Shown here piece by piece: positions 46,610 through 56,436 of a DNA stretch of 64,000 bases. The stretch is from contig NZ_CP019966.1 in assembly GCF_003031265.1 (NCBI RefSeq), positions 3,286,001-3,350,000 of the forward strand. The letters run 5' to 3'. Source of the DNA: Rhodopseudomonas palustris (lineage in GTDB: Bacteria > Pseudomonadota > Alphaproteobacteria > Rhizobiales > Xanthobacteraceae). The notes beneath the pieces are model-generated. The model was not told the origin of the DNA. It saw nothing but the letters and a program-made list of their open reading frames with translations, and did not search any database. Numbering within the stretch: the stretch's first letter is position 1; each line of letters starts with the position of its first letter. Position numbers and translations under genes: made by a program.

Positions 46610-48376
46610 ATGTGTGGAATCTGCGGAGAGATCCGCATGCGTGGCGAGCCCTCGATTTCGTCATTGAAGGCCGTCACCCGCGCGATGCATCGGCGCGGAC
46701 CTGACGCGGAAGGATTGTTCGCGCAAGGCAGCATGGCGTTCGGGCATCGCCGCCTCAGCATTCTCGATCTGGCCGCTGCTTCGCAGCAGCCGATGATCGA
46801 TAGCGAACTCGGCCTCGGGATCGTTTTCAACGGCTGCATCTACAATTTCCGCGAGCTGCGCGAACAGCTCACGCAGCGTGGCTACAGGTTCTTTTCGCAA
46901 GGCGACACAGAAGTCATCCTCAAGGGCTATCATGCCTGGGGCGCCGATTGCGTCACCAGGTTCAAGGGCATGTTCGCCTTCGCGCTGTGGGAGCGCGACA
47001 GCGGCCGTGTGGTGCTGGCGCGTGATCGCCTCGGCATCAAGCCTCTGTACTACATCGATCACCCCGACTATTTCCGCTTCGCGTCCGACCTGCCCGCGCT
47101 GCTCGCAGGCGAGGACGTCGATACGTCGCTCGACCCAGTCGGACTGCATCACTTCTTCAGCTTCCATGCCGCCGTGCCTCCGCCGCGCACCATCCTGCGT
47201 GGCGTCAAGAAGCTCGAACCAGCCACCATTCTCACCCTGGAGCCCGATGGATCGAGGACCACGCGGCGCTATTGGAGTTTCGCGGTCGGCGCCCGGCGCG
47301 ACGATCGGGCGATGACCGAGCAGGAATGGACCGAGGCGGTCACCGACGCAATGCGGAACGCCGTCGATCGCCGCCGCGTCGCCGACGTCCCGGTCGGCGT
47401 CCTGCTGTCCGGCGGCCTCGACTCGTCGCTGATCGTGGCTCTGCTCGCCAGGCTCGGCCATGCCGACGTCAAAACCTTCGCGATCGGCTTCGACAGTATC
47501 GGCGAACACCAGGGCGACGAGTTCTATTATTCCGACCTGGTGGCGAAGCACTTCGCCACCGCCCACGAGCAGATCAGGATCGACGGCCGGGAGGCTCTGC
47601 AGCATCTGCCGGACGCGATCCAGGCGATGTCCGAGCCGATGGTCAGCCACGACGCCGTCGCCTTCTATCTATTGTCCCGCGAGGTCGCGAAGCGGGTCAC
47701 CGTGGTGCAAAGCGGTCAGGGCGCAGACGAGGTGTTCGGCGGCTATAGCTGGTACCCTTCCCTGCTCACCGCCAATAATGCCTCCGACCAGTATCGCGAA
47801 GTGTATTTCGACTGGAAGCACTCCGACATCGCCAAACTGCTGACGCCGGATCTGGTCGCGGACGACTACAGCTCGGAGTTCGTCGAGAGCTTCTTCGACC
47901 GCACCTCGGCGAGTTCGCCGGTCGACAAGGCGCTGCAGATCGACGCCGAAATCATGATGGTCGACGATCCGGTCAAGCGGGTCGACAACATGACCATGGC
48001 CCATGGCCTCGAAGCGCGGGTACCATTTCTCGACCACGAGGTGGTCGAACTGGCCGCCCGGCTGCCCACCTCGCTCAAGCTCGGCGACGGCGGCAAATAC
48101 ATTCTCAAGAAGGCGGCCCGGGCGCTGCTTCCTGCGGAGGTCATTGACCGGCCGAAGGGCTATTTCCCGGTGCCGGCCCTGCGGCATCTGCAGGGAGAAT
48201 TCCTCGACTACGTTCGCGACACCCTGTCCTCGTCCGCCGCGCGCAGCCGCGGCCTGTATCGTCCTGAGTTCATCAATCACATGCTCGATCACCCCGAAGC
48301 AGAAATGAGTCCGAAAGGTCATTCGCGGCTGTGGCAGGCCGCCCTCCTCGAAGCTTGGTTGCAGACCCATGTTTGA
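46610..48376 (+). CDS. asnB: Asparagine-synthase-like amidotransferase, NAGGN type
   Basis: 588 residues: glutaminase domain with Cys2 (MCGICGEIR, LGHRR-type FGHRRLSILDL, NGCIYNFRELREQL) and a synthetase domain with PP-loop VGVLLSGGLDSSLIVALL. The wording GVKKLEPATI, YYSDLVAKHFATAHE, EPMVSHDAVAFYLLS and VVQSGQGADEVFGGY is that of the amidotransferase of the N-acetylglutaminylglutamine amide (NAGGN) osmolyte trio, rather than of ordinary AsnB. The usual partners (GNAT/ATP-grasp synthetase and M42 peptidase) are not next to it. It overlaps the next gene by eight bases. Confidence 0.93.
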   Translation: MCGICGEIRMRGEPSISSLKAVTRAMHRRGPDAEGLFAQGSMAFGHRRLSILDLAAASQQPMIDSELGLGIVFNGCIYNFRELREQLTQRGYRFFSQGDTEVILKGYHAWGADCVTRFKGMFAFALWERDSGRVVLARDRLGIKPLYYIDHPDYFRFASDLPALLAGEDVDTSLDPVGLHHFFSFHAAVPPPRTILRGVKKLEPATILTLEPDGSRTTRRYWSFAVGARRDDRAMTEQEWTEAVTDAMRNAVDRRRVADVPVGVLLSGGLDSSLIVALLARLGHADVKTFAIGFDSIGEHQGDEFYYSDLVAKHFATAHEQIRIDGREALQHLPDAIQAMSEPMVSHDAVAFYLLSREVAKRVTVVQSGQGADEVFGGYSWYPSLLTANNASDQYREVYFDWKHSDIAKLLTPDLVADDYSSEFVESFFDRTSASSPVDKALQIDAEIMMVDDPVKRVDNMTMAHGLEARVPFLDHEVVELAARLPTSLKLGDGGKYILKKAARALLPAEVIDRPKGYFPVPALRHLQGEFLDYVRDTLSSSAARSRGLYRPEFINHMLDHPEAEMSPKGHSRLWQAALLEAWLQTHV

Positions 48377-49598
48377 TCCGAAGATCCTCGACAAGCTCAG
48401 ACTCAACCTGAGTGCCAATCAGCAGCACCTGGTGATCCGGTCTGCGATCGGCATCGATGCCAATGCTGCCTATTCGTTCGGCATCGAGGAAGAGTATTTT
48501 CTCGCCGACGCAAAGACCTTCGAAGTCGCCATGCAGACGCCCAACATCCTGTTCGAGGCTGCGAGCTGGTCGACCGGCGGTCAGGCGATGCGGGAGATGC
48601 TGCAGGCACAGATCGAAGTGGCGACCAATGTCCACGTCGATCCGAGCGACGCCCGCGAGGAGCTGCGCTTCCTGCGCAATGAGGTGGCGGCAGCGGCGGC
48701 GCCGCACGGATTGGTGATCATGGCCAGCGCCACCCACCCGACCGCGTCGTGGCGATTTTCCAAGCCGAGCCCGAAGCCACGCTATGAGGAAATGATCGAG
48801 GACCTGCGGACCATCGGCCACCGCAACATGCTCTGCGGCATGCACGTCCACGTCCAGATCCCACCGCCGGTCGAGCGCGTGGCGGTGATGCGGGCGATGA
48901 TCCCATATCTGCCGCTGTTCATCGCGCTGGCGACGTCGTCCCCGTTCTGGAATGCCAAGGAGACCGGCCTGCGCGGTTATCGCCTCGCCGCGTACGACGA
49001 GTTGCCCCGCACCGGCCTGCCGGAGTTGTTCACCACTCAGGCCGAGTACGACGCCTATGTCGAGGCGCTGGTGCGATCGGGCGTGATGCCGGACGAAAGC
49101 TACGTCTGGTGGGCACTGCGGCCGTCGCTGCGTCACCCCACCCTCGAGCTTCGCGCACCGGACGTGTGTACGCGCCTGGAGGACGCGGTGCTGATCGCGT
49201 CGCTGTATCGTGCTCTGATCAAGTATCTCTGCGAGCATCCCGCCTCAGCCCACAAGGTCGGCAACGTCGAACGCGCGATCGCGGTCGAAAACAAATGGCG
49301 TGCTCAGCGCTACGGCACCGACTGCATCTTTGCGTCGAAGGACGGTCCGATCGAGATCCGCGAGTTTCTCGACCAGGTCATCGCTCGCGTGCTGCCGCAT
49401 GCCGAAGACCTTGGCTGCGCCAAAGAGGTCGAAGGCTGCCGCGAGATCCTGGAGCGCGGCAGCTCGGCCGATGCCCAGCTCCGGGCCTATCGTGACAGCG
49501 GTGGTGATCTCCGCGCCGTCACGGGATGGATCGCGCGCCAGACCTTGGGCGAGGACGCCGCCCCGTCCGCACGCGGACAGGCCGAACAGGTCCAATAA
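48369..49598 (+). CDS. Carboxylate-amine ligase (GCS2/YbdK family)
   Basis: 409 residues of the glutamate-cysteine ligase type 2 superfamily: SFGIEEEYFLADAKTFE, MLQAQIEVATNVH, GLVIMASATHPTASW, GMHVHVQIPPPVERVAVM, SLRHPTLELRAPDVCTRLEDA and ENKWRAQRYGTDC. It should join a carboxyl group, probably of a glutamate-like substrate, to an amine with ATP. The exact substrates are unknown. Coupled by eight-base overlap to the NAGGN-type amidotransferase, so it probably makes the peptide or amide skeleton which that enzyme amidates. Confidence 0.93.
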   Translation: MFDPKILDKLRLNLSANQQHLVIRSAIGIDANAAYSFGIEEEYFLADAKTFEVAMQTPNILFEAASWSTGGQAMREMLQAQIEVATNVHVDPSDAREELRFLRNEVAAAAAPHGLVIMASATHPTASWRFSKPSPKPRYEEMIEDLRTIGHRNMLCGMHVHVQIPPPVERVAVMRAMIPYLPLFIALATSSPFWNAKETGLRGYRLAAYDELPRTGLPELFTTQAEYDAYVEALVRSGVMPDESYVWWALRPSLRHPTLELRAPDVCTRLEDAVLIASLYRALIKYLCEHPASAHKVGNVERAIAVENKWRAQRYGTDCIFASKDGPIEIREFLDQVIARVLPHAEDLGCAKEVEGCREILERGSSADAQLRAYRDSGGDLRAVTGWIARQTLGEDAAPSARGQAEQVQ

Positions 49599-49632
49599 GT
49601 CCGCCTCCGCCGTCTGAGCTGATCGGGTCCCA

Positions 49633-52600
49633 TCAGGGATGCGACCCGATCGCCGTTTGCCGACGCGGTTCGGCGTCGTGCGCTGCCGGTGCCAATGGCG
49701 CGGCGTGATCGACCGTCCCCTCGCCATGCTGCGTCAGCGGCCGGTTGCCGGTCAGGGCGCGCAACAGCACGTAGAACATCGGCGTGAAGAAGATGCCGAA
49801 TGCCGTGACGCCGATCATGCCGGCAAACACCGCGACACCCATGGCGTGCCGCATCTCGGAGCCGGCCCCGGTCGAGGTCACCAGCGGCACGACGCCCATG
49901 ATGAACGCCATCGAGGTCATCAGGATCGGCCGCAGTCGCAAGCGGCTGGCTTCGATCGCCGCCTCGATCGGCTTGCGCCCGGCGAATTCGAGTTCGCGCG
50001 CGAATTCGACGATCAGGATGGCATTCTTGGCCGACAGGCCGACCAGCACGATCAACCCGATCTGAGTGAAGACGTTGTTGTCGCCCTTGCTGATCCAGAC
50101 GCCGAACATCGCGGCGAGCAGGCCCATCGGCACGATCATGATGATCGACAGCGGCAAGGTCAGGCTTTCGTACTGCGCGGCCAGCACCAGGAACACCAGC
50201 AGCAGCGCCACCGGGAACACGATCAGCGATGAATTGCCGGCGATGATCTCCTGGTAGGTCAGCTCGGTCCATTCATACGAGGTACCCTTCGGCAGCGTCT
50301 CCTTGGCAACCCGCTCGATCGCGGCCTGCGCCTGCCCGGTCGAGAAACCCGGCGCAGCGCCGCCGCTGAGGTCGGCGGTGAGGAAGCCGTTGTAACGCAT
50401 CGCCCGCTCCGGCCCGGCGCTTTCCTTGACCCGCAACAGCGTCGACAGCGGGATCATCTCGCCGGAGTCCGAACGCACCTTGAGCTGGCCGATATCGTCC
50501 GCCCGCGCTCTGAACTTGGCGTCGGCCTGCACCCGCACCGAATAGGTTCGGCCGAATTTGTTGAAGTCGTTGACGTAGAGCGATCCGAGATAGATCTGCA
50601 TCGTCTCGAAGATCGACGTCACCGGCACGTTGAGCTGCCGGGCCTTGGTGCGATCGACATCGGCATAAAGCTGCGGCACGTTGATCTGATAGCTGGTGAA
50701 CAGCCCCGCCAGTTCCTTCTGCGCGCTTGCCTTGGCGACGAACGCCTTGGTCGCCTCGTTGAGCGCCTCGTAGCCGAGCCCCGCGCGATCCTCGATCTGC
50801 AGCTTGAATCCGCCGATGGTGCCGAGCCCCGCCACCGGTGGCGGCGGAAACATGGCGATGAACGCATCCTGGATGCCGGCGAACTTCTTGTTCAGCGACA
50901 GCGCGATCGCATTGCCGCTCAGCGACTTGTCCTTGCGCTCCGCGAAGTCCTTCAGGCCGATGAAGACGATGCCGGAGTTCGACGAGTTGGTGAAGCCGTT
51001 GATCGACAGGCCGGGAAATTGAATCGAGTTCTCGACCCCCGGCTCCTGCTGGGCGATCTCGCCCATCCGGCGGATCACTTCCTCGGTGCGGTCCAGCGTG
51101 GCCCCGTCCGGGAGCTGCGCGAAGCCGACCAGATACTGCTTGTCCTGCCCCGGCACGAATCCGCCCGGCACCGCGTGGAACAGATAGAACGTCGCGCCGA
51201 CCAGCAGCAAATACAGGCCCATGCCCGCTGCACGGCGTGACACCACGCGCCGAACGCCGCCGCCATAGGCCTCCGAGCTGCGGGTGAAGAAGCGATTGAA
51301 GCGAACGAAGAACCAGCCGAGGGTCTTGTCCATCGCCTTCGTCAGCGCGTCCTTCGGTGCGTCATGGCCCTTCAGCAGCAGTGCGGCGAGCGCCGGCGAC
51401 AGCGTCAGCGAATTGAAGGCGGAGATCACCGTCGAGATCGCCACCGTCAAGGCGAACTGCTTATAGAACTGCCCGGTGAGGCCGGTGATGAAGGCGAGCG
51501 GCACGAACACCGCGACCAGCACCAGCGCGATCGCAATGATCGGCCCGGTGACCTCGCGCATCGCCTGATAAGCGGCCTCCTTCGGCCCAAGCCCCCGCTC
51601 GATATTGCGCTCGACGTTCTCGACCACGACGATGGCGTCGTCGACCACGATGCCGATCGCCAGCACCAGGCCAAACAATGTCAGCGCGTTGATCGAAAAG
51701 CCGAACACGTGCATCACCGCGAAGGTGCCGACCACGGACACCGGCACCGCGATCAGCGGGATGATCGACGCGCGCCAAGTCTGCAGGAACAGGATCACCA
51801 CCAGCACGACCAAAGCGATCGCTTCGAGCAGCGTGTGGATCACCGCTTCGATCGAGGCCCGGACGAACTGGGTCGGGTCATAGACGATGTCATAGGAGAC
51901 GCCGTCCGGCATGTTCTGCTTCAGCTCCTTCATCGTCGCACGGACGTTGTCGGAGATCTGAATCGCGTTCGAGCCCGGCGACTGGAAGATCGGCACCGCC
52001 ACCGCGGACTTGTTGTTGAGCAGTGAACGCAGCGCGTAGTCGGCGGCGCCGAGCTCGATCCGCGCGACATCGCGCAGCCGCACCACCTCGCCGTTGTCGC
52101 CGTTCTTGACGATGATCTCGCCGAACTCCTCTTCGGTCTGCAGCCGCCCCTGTGCATTGACGGAGAGCTGAAGGTCGAGCCCCGGCTCGCCCGGCGAGCT
52201 GCCCACCTGCCCGGCTGCGGCCTGGACGTTCTGCGCACGGATCTCGCGCACCACGTCGGCCGGCGACAAACCGCGCTCGGCGACCTTTTGCGGGTCGAGC
52301 CAGACCCGCATCGAATAATCGCCGGAGCCGAACAACTGCACTTGGCCGACGCCGGGAATCCGCGCCAGACGATCCTTGACGTTGAGCACCGCGTAGTTGC
52401 GCAAATACGTCATGTCGTAGCGGTCGTTCGGCGACATCAGGTGCACGACCATGGTGAGGTCGGGCGCGCTCTTGATGGTGGTGATGCCGAGCGCGCGGAC
52501 TTCCGCCGGCAGCCGCGGTTCGGCTTGCGAGACGCGGTTCTGCACCAGCTGCTGCGCCTTGTCGGGATCGGTGCCGAGCCGGAAAGTGACGTTGAGCGTC

Positions 52601-52869
52601 ATCTTGCCGTCGGTCGTCGCCTGGCTGCTCATATAGAGCATGTTCTCGACGCCGTTGATCTGCTCCTCGATCGGCGTCGATACGGTCTCGGCGATCACCT
52701 TCGGATTGGCGCCGGGATATTGCGCCGACACCACGATCGTCGGCGGCGCGACTTCCGGATATTCAGAGATCGGCAGCACCGGCATCGACAACAGGCCGGC
52801 GAGGAAGATCACCGCCGACAGCACGCCGGCGAAGATCGGGCGATCGATGAAGAACTTGGAGAAATTCAT
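49633..52869 (-). CDS. HAE1-type RND multidrug efflux pump, inner-membrane subunit
   Basis: About 1078 residues with 12 helices and two large periplasmic loops; starts MNFSKFFIDRPIFAGVLSAV. Family marks: LPISEYPEVAPPTIVVSAQYPG, the GxxxDD proton-relay helix with GIVVDDAIVVVENVERN, and MTSMAFIMGVVPLVTSTGAGSEMRHAMG near the end. It exports hydrophobic drugs by proton exchange. It is downstream of the adaptor in one operon, about 128 bases apart. No outer-membrane factor gene is adjacent, so a shared TolC-like channel is expected. Confidence 0.96.
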   Translation of the reverse strand: MNFSKFFIDRPIFAGVLSAVIFLAGLLSMPVLPISEYPEVAPPTIVVSAQYPGANPKVIAETVSTPIEEQINGVENMLYMSSQATTDGKMTLNVTFRLGTDPDKAQQLVQNRVSQAEPRLPAEVRALGITTIKSAPDLTMVVHLMSPNDRYDMTYLRNYAVLNVKDRLARIPGVGQVQLFGSGDYSMRVWLDPQKVAERGLSPADVVREIRAQNVQAAAGQVGSSPGEPGLDLQLSVNAQGRLQTEEEFGEIIVKNGDNGEVVRLRDVARIELGAADYALRSLLNNKSAVAVPIFQSPGSNAIQISDNVRATMKELKQNMPDGVSYDIVYDPTQFVRASIEAVIHTLLEAIALVVLVVILFLQTWRASIIPLIAVPVSVVGTFAVMHVFGFSINALTLFGLVLAIGIVVDDAIVVVENVERNIERGLGPKEAAYQAMREVTGPIIAIALVLVAVFVPLAFITGLTGQFYKQFALTVAISTVISAFNSLTLSPALAALLLKGHDAPKDALTKAMDKTLGWFFVRFNRFFTRSSEAYGGGVRRVVSRRAAGMGLYLLLVGATFYLFHAVPGGFVPGQDKQYLVGFAQLPDGATLDRTEEVIRRMGEIAQQEPGVENSIQFPGLSINGFTNSSNSGIVFIGLKDFAERKDKSLSGNAIALSLNKKFAGIQDAFIAMFPPPPVAGLGTIGGFKLQIEDRAGLGYEALNEATKAFVAKASAQKELAGLFTSYQINVPQLYADVDRTKARQLNVPVTSIFETMQIYLGSLYVNDFNKFGRTYSVRVQADAKFRARADDIGQLKVRSDSGEMIPLSTLLRVKESAGPERAMRYNGFLTADLSGGAAPGFSTGQAQAAIERVAKETLPKGTSYEWTELTYQEIIAGNSSLIVFPVALLLVFLVLAAQYESLTLPLSIIMIVPMGLLAAMFGVWISKGDNNVFTQIGLIVLVGLSAKNAILIVEFARELEFAGRKPIEAAIEASRLRLRPILMTSMAFIMGVVPLVTSTGAGSEMRHAMGVAVFAGMIGVTAFGIFFTPMFYVLLRALTGNRPLTQHGEGTVDHAAPLAPAAHDAEPRRQTAIGSHP

Positions 52870-52997
52870 GGCTGTGATCCGCCGGTTCGCCCGCACACGA
52901 GCGCAATGATCCCTGCACGGCGGACGGGACGTCTGCCGCGTGATGTCTGACGAGAAGAAGGAGGTTCGGCTCCGCCTTGGCGGCGAAGCCGCAACGG

Positions 52998-54194
52998 TTA
53001 GTTCTGAGCCACCGTCTTGTTCGCGGCGGCATCCATCGCCACCGTCTCAGGCTTGATGGTGACGCCGGGACGGACCCGCTGCAGGCCGTTGACGACGATG
53101 CGCTCGCCGGCCTTCAGCCCGGACGCCACCACGCGCAGGCCATCGACCGAGGCCCCAAGCGTCACTTCGCGATATTCGGCGTGGTTCTGGCCATCGACCA
53201 CCATGACGAACTTCTTGTTCTGGTCGGTGCCGACTGCGCGCTCGCTGACCAACAGCGCCGGCTCGGGCTTCGGCTGCCCCATCGACAGCCGCGCGAACTG
53301 GCCCGGCATCAGCCGGCCATCGGCATTGTCGAACATGGCGCGCACCCGCACCGTGCCGGAGCGCGGATCGACCTGATTGTCGATGAACTGCATCTTGCCT
53401 TTCACCGGTGCCCCACCCGCAATCGTCGTCATCTCGACCGGGATGCGTTCGATGGCGCCCGGCGTTCTTTCATCAGCGAGCGTCTTCAACGCGCGGGTCA
53501 CAACCTGCTCGTCGGCATTGAAGCTGGCATAGATCGGATTGACCGAGACCAGCGTCGTCAATAGCGGCGAGCTCGGACCGGCGGCGATCAGATTGCCGAC
53601 CGTGATCTCCACCTTGCCGACCCGACCGGAGACCGGGGCGCGGATTTCGGTGTAGCTGAGGTTCAGCTCGGCGGTCTTCAGCGCCGCCTCGGCGGATTTG
53701 AGGTTTGCCTCCGCCTCGCGATAGGCGTTGAGGCGGTTGTCGACCTCGCGCTGGGTGATGCTGGCGCTGGAGAGCTGCTGGCTGCGCTCGACATCGGCCT
53801 TGGTGAAGACGACGCGCGCGCGGGCCGCCGACAATTGCGCCTGGGCGCGATCGACCTCGGCGGCGTAGAGCGACGGGTCGATCCGGACCAGCAAGTCGCC
53901 CTTGTTTACCAGGGCGCCTTCCCGGAACTGGATCTCCTGGACGGCGCCGGCGACCCGCGAGCGGATCTCCACGCGCTCGATCGCCTCGAGCCGGCCCGAG
54001 AACTCCTCGGAGGGGGTCGTGGCCTTGGCCTCGACCAGTGCCACCGATACCGGCACAGCGGCCGGCGCCGCCGCTGCCGTTTCCGCCTGCGCGGCTCCGG
54101 TGCGCTCCATCAGCACCGCGCCGCCGGCGAGAGCTACCGAAGCCGCCACAATCCCGGCACCCAGCGCGACATTTCGACCAATCTTATTCGCCAT
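52998..54194 (-). CDS. RND efflux periplasmic adaptor (MFP)
   Basis: 398 residues with an N-terminal signal/anchor (VALGAGIVAASVALAGGAVL), the lipoyl halves (EIRSRVAGAVQEIQFREGALVNKGDLLVRID and LSYTEIRAPVSGRVGKVEITVGNLI) around a coiled-coil hairpin, and a beta-barrel domain (GTVRVRAMFDNADGRLMPGQFARL). It links the pump to an outer-membrane channel. It has no lipobox Cys. It is divergent from the TetR gene, across the operator pair. Confidence 0.95.
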   Translation of the reverse strand: MANKIGRNVALGAGIVAASVALAGGAVLMERTGAAQAETAAAAPAAVPVSVALVEAKATTPSEEFSGRLEAIERVEIRSRVAGAVQEIQFREGALVNKGDLLVRIDPSLYAAEVDRAQAQLSAARARVVFTKADVERSQQLSSASITQREVDNRLNAYREAEANLKSAEAALKTAELNLSYTEIRAPVSGRVGKVEITVGNLIAAGPSSPLLTTLVSVNPIYASFNADEQVVTRALKTLADERTPGAIERIPVEMTTIAGGAPVKGKMQFIDNQVDPRSGTVRVRAMFDNADGRLMPGQFARLSMGQPKPEPALLVSERAVGTDQNKKFVMVVDGQNHAEYREVTLGASVDGLRVVASGLKAGERIVVNGLQRVRPGVTIKPETVAMDAAANKTVAQN

Positions 54195-54308
54195 GATGAC
54201 TCCCGTTCAACCATAGCGGGCTTGCAAAAAGCCCAGCAACTTCAGTAACTCGTGGGTGCGATGCAGCTGGCGAGACGCCTCTCGGACCATGTTGCGACGC
54301 ACATATCC

Positions 54309-54322
54309 ATACCGTCCGGTAT
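54309..54322. promoter_or_regulatory. TetR operator half of a pair (ATACCGTCCGGTAT)
   Basis: A 14-bp palindrome with arms ATACCG and CGGTAT, between adaptor and tetR starts. A second, similar palindrome lies 50 bases away. Confidence 0.7.
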
Positions 54323-54358
54323 AGATGGACTATCGACATCCACTGTCAAGAGACTTAT

Positions 54359-54372
54359 CTACCGGTCGGTAG
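54359..54372. promoter_or_regulatory. Second TetR operator (CTACCGGTCGGTAG)
   Basis: A 14-bp palindrome with arms CTACCG and CGGTAG, nine bases before the tetR ribosome site, well placed for repression of both tetR and the pump operon. The ACCG-NN-CGGT core is common to AcrR/TetR-type sites. Confidence 0.7.
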
Positions 54373-54392
54373 AAATCTCTGGAGATCCAGCC

Positions 54393-54980
54393 ATGGCCCT
54401 GGGACGCCCCCGCGAATTCGACGTCGATGCGGCGCTCGACCTCGCTTTGCATGTGTTCTGGCGCAAGGGGTACGAAGGCACCTCGATGGCCGACCTCACC
54501 GAGGCGATGGGGATCACCAAGCCGAGCCTGTATGCGGCCTTCGGCAACAAAGAAGACCTGTTCCGGAAGGCCCTCGACCGCTACGTCGACGGCCCTGGCG
54601 GCTACTATAAGGCCGGCCTGCAGAAGCCGACCGCGCGCGAAGTGGTCGAACACATCCTGCACGGCGCGGTCGACGCCATGACTGATCCCAGCAACCCCGG
54701 CTGTCTGGCGGTGCAAGGCGCGCTGTGCTGCGGCGAAGCGGCGGAGACGATTAAGCAGGAACTGACCGCCCGGCGCGCCAAGGGCGAGCAGGACCTGCAG
54801 GACCGCCTCGCCCGCGCGATCGCCGATGGCGATCTGCCAGCCACCGCCGATGCCGGCGATTTGGCGCGCTACGTTGCGGCGATCCTGCAGGGTATGGCGG
54901 TGCAGGCGGCGAGCGGCGCCTCCTCCGATCAGTTGCGCAAGCTCGCCGACATGGCACTCCGCAACTGGCCGCCCGTGTAA
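54393..54980 (+). CDS. TetR/AcrR-family repressor of the RND pump
   Basis: 195 residues: N-terminal helix-turn-helix (FDVDAALDLALHVFWRKGYEGTSMADLTEAMGITKPSLYAAFGNKEDLF) and a helical ligand domain with CLAVQGALCCGEAAETI. Divergent from the adaptor gene, with two palindromic operators in between, so it most likely represses the efflux operon and itself. Start ATG at 54393 with GGAGA at 54381-54385; upstream in-frame codons run through the operators and are not coding. Confidence 0.94.
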   Translation: MALGRPREFDVDAALDLALHVFWRKGYEGTSMADLTEAMGITKPSLYAAFGNKEDLFRKALDRYVDGPGGYYKAGLQKPTAREVVEHILHGAVDAMTDPSNPGCLAVQGALCCGEAAETIKQELTARRAKGEQDLQDRLARAIADGDLPATADAGDLARYVAAILQGMAVQAASGASSDQLRKLADMALRNWPPV

Positions 54981-55116
54981 CGCCAGGCCGGCGCAGCGGT
55001 TGCGAAGACCCCTGGCCGCTCCACCGCAAACATTTCATTAAGGATACGCCCACCCGGCTACCAACGTTGGGCGCAGTTGCTATCGCTTATTAGGAACTGT
55101 CTACGATGTTGCGACT

Positions 55117-56283
55117 ATGCGCTTTCCGGTGTTGTCCCGTTTCCTGCATCCCGACCCGCGGATTCGCCGCGAGTTGGTCGAATTGCTCTACACCTCGCTG
55201 CCACAAGTGGCCGCGATCGGTGTTACGTCCGTCACCGGAGCCTTGGCACTGACGGTGATCAGCGGCGATCCCGGCTACGCGGTGATCACGCTGTGCATCT
55301 TCATCATGGCCACCGCCCGCGTGGTTTCACTCCTGCGCTACAAGACGCGCGCCGCGCAGTTCACCGATGCCGACGTGGTGCGCTGGGAGCGTTTGTACGG
55401 CGCCGGCGCCACCCTGTTCAGCCTCGCGCTCGGCGCGCTGTCGTTCCGTGCACTGCAACTCGGCGACGGGCCAGGTGCCTGGGTGTCGTTCGGACTGTCG
55501 ATGTCGTACTGCGTCGGCATGGTATCGCGCGCCGCGATCCGGCCGTGGATCATTCTCACCGCCTCGGCCGCTCTGCTGACGCCGATCATGATCGCCGGAA
55601 TGATGCGGCCTGAGATTGCCTATAAGATCGGCGCCGGCATGCTGGTGCTGTTCTGGCTGACCCTGCGCGAAGCTTCGAAGCATCTCAGCGCCGCGTTCAC
55701 CGAGCGCCTCGAGGCCAAGCACCGCCTGGCGCGCCAGGCGACGCACGATTTCCTCACCGACCTGCCGAACCGCGCCGGCTTCCTGCAGGCGCTGTCGGGG
55801 ATGGCAGGACACTTCGCCGTGGTGGCGATCGATCTCGACGGCTTCAAGCCGATCAATGATCGCCATGGTCATCACACCGGTGACGATCTACTCCGCCAGG
55901 TCGCCGAGCGGCTGACCGCTTGCGTCGGCGCCGAGGGCGTCGCCGCACGGTTCGGCGGCGACGAGTTCATGCTGCTGAAGTCGGTCGAGAGCGCCGAAAA
56001 GGGCCGCGACGAAGCTCTGGCCTTGGCCCGCAAGGCGGTGTTCGACCTGTCGATGCCGTATCTGCTGGGGGAGCTGCCGGTGTGCATCGGTGCCAGCGCC
56101 GGCATCGCCGTCAGTCATGCGACGCTGGCTGGAATCACCACGGCGCAATTGCTCGAACGTGTCGACCGCGCGCTGTATGTGGCGAAGCGCGCCGGCGGCG
56201 GTTGCGCCTGGGCGGATGGTGAAGTCGAGCAATCCTGCTGCCCGCGCAGCGCGCCGTTTTCGATGGACCCGGCGGCCGCCTGA
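55117..56283 (+). CDS. Membrane-bound GGDEF diguanylate cyclase (no I-site)
   Basis: 388 residues: about six membrane helices in the first 190 residues, then a GGDEF domain (ATHDFLTDLPNRAGFLQAL, VVAIDLDGFKPINDRHGHHTGDDLL, ARFGGDEFMLL, YVAKRAGGG). The catalytic motif is intact, so cyclic di-GMP synthesis is expected. At the position of the RxxD inhibitory site the sequence reads GAEG, so it should escape product inhibition. Ribosome site weak. Monocistronic by appearance. Confidence 0.92.
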   Translation: MRFPVLSRFLHPDPRIRRELVELLYTSLPQVAAIGVTSVTGALALTVISGDPGYAVITLCIFIMATARVVSLLRYKTRAAQFTDADVVRWERLYGAGATLFSLALGALSFRALQLGDGPGAWVSFGLSMSYCVGMVSRAAIRPWIILTASAALLTPIMIAGMMRPEIAYKIGAGMLVLFWLTLREASKHLSAAFTERLEAKHRLARQATHDFLTDLPNRAGFLQALSGMAGHFAVVAIDLDGFKPINDRHGHHTGDDLLRQVAERLTACVGAEGVAARFGGDEFMLLKSVESAEKGRDEALALARKAVFDLSMPYLLGELPVCIGASAGIAVSHATLAGITTAQLLERVDRALYVAKRAGGGCAWADGEVEQSCCPRSAPFSMDPAAA

Positions 56284-56436
56284 TCGTCGATACGTTCCAG
56301 CGTCGACGTTCACGGTAACTACTCACCAGCCCCTTCTGAGAAGCTTCGTTTGCGCCAATTCAATGCGCTGCCTGTCGTCGCCGTGACATAACTCCCGCGT
56401 CAGATCGTGCCGTGCATTGAGGTCGGAGTGAGTGCG

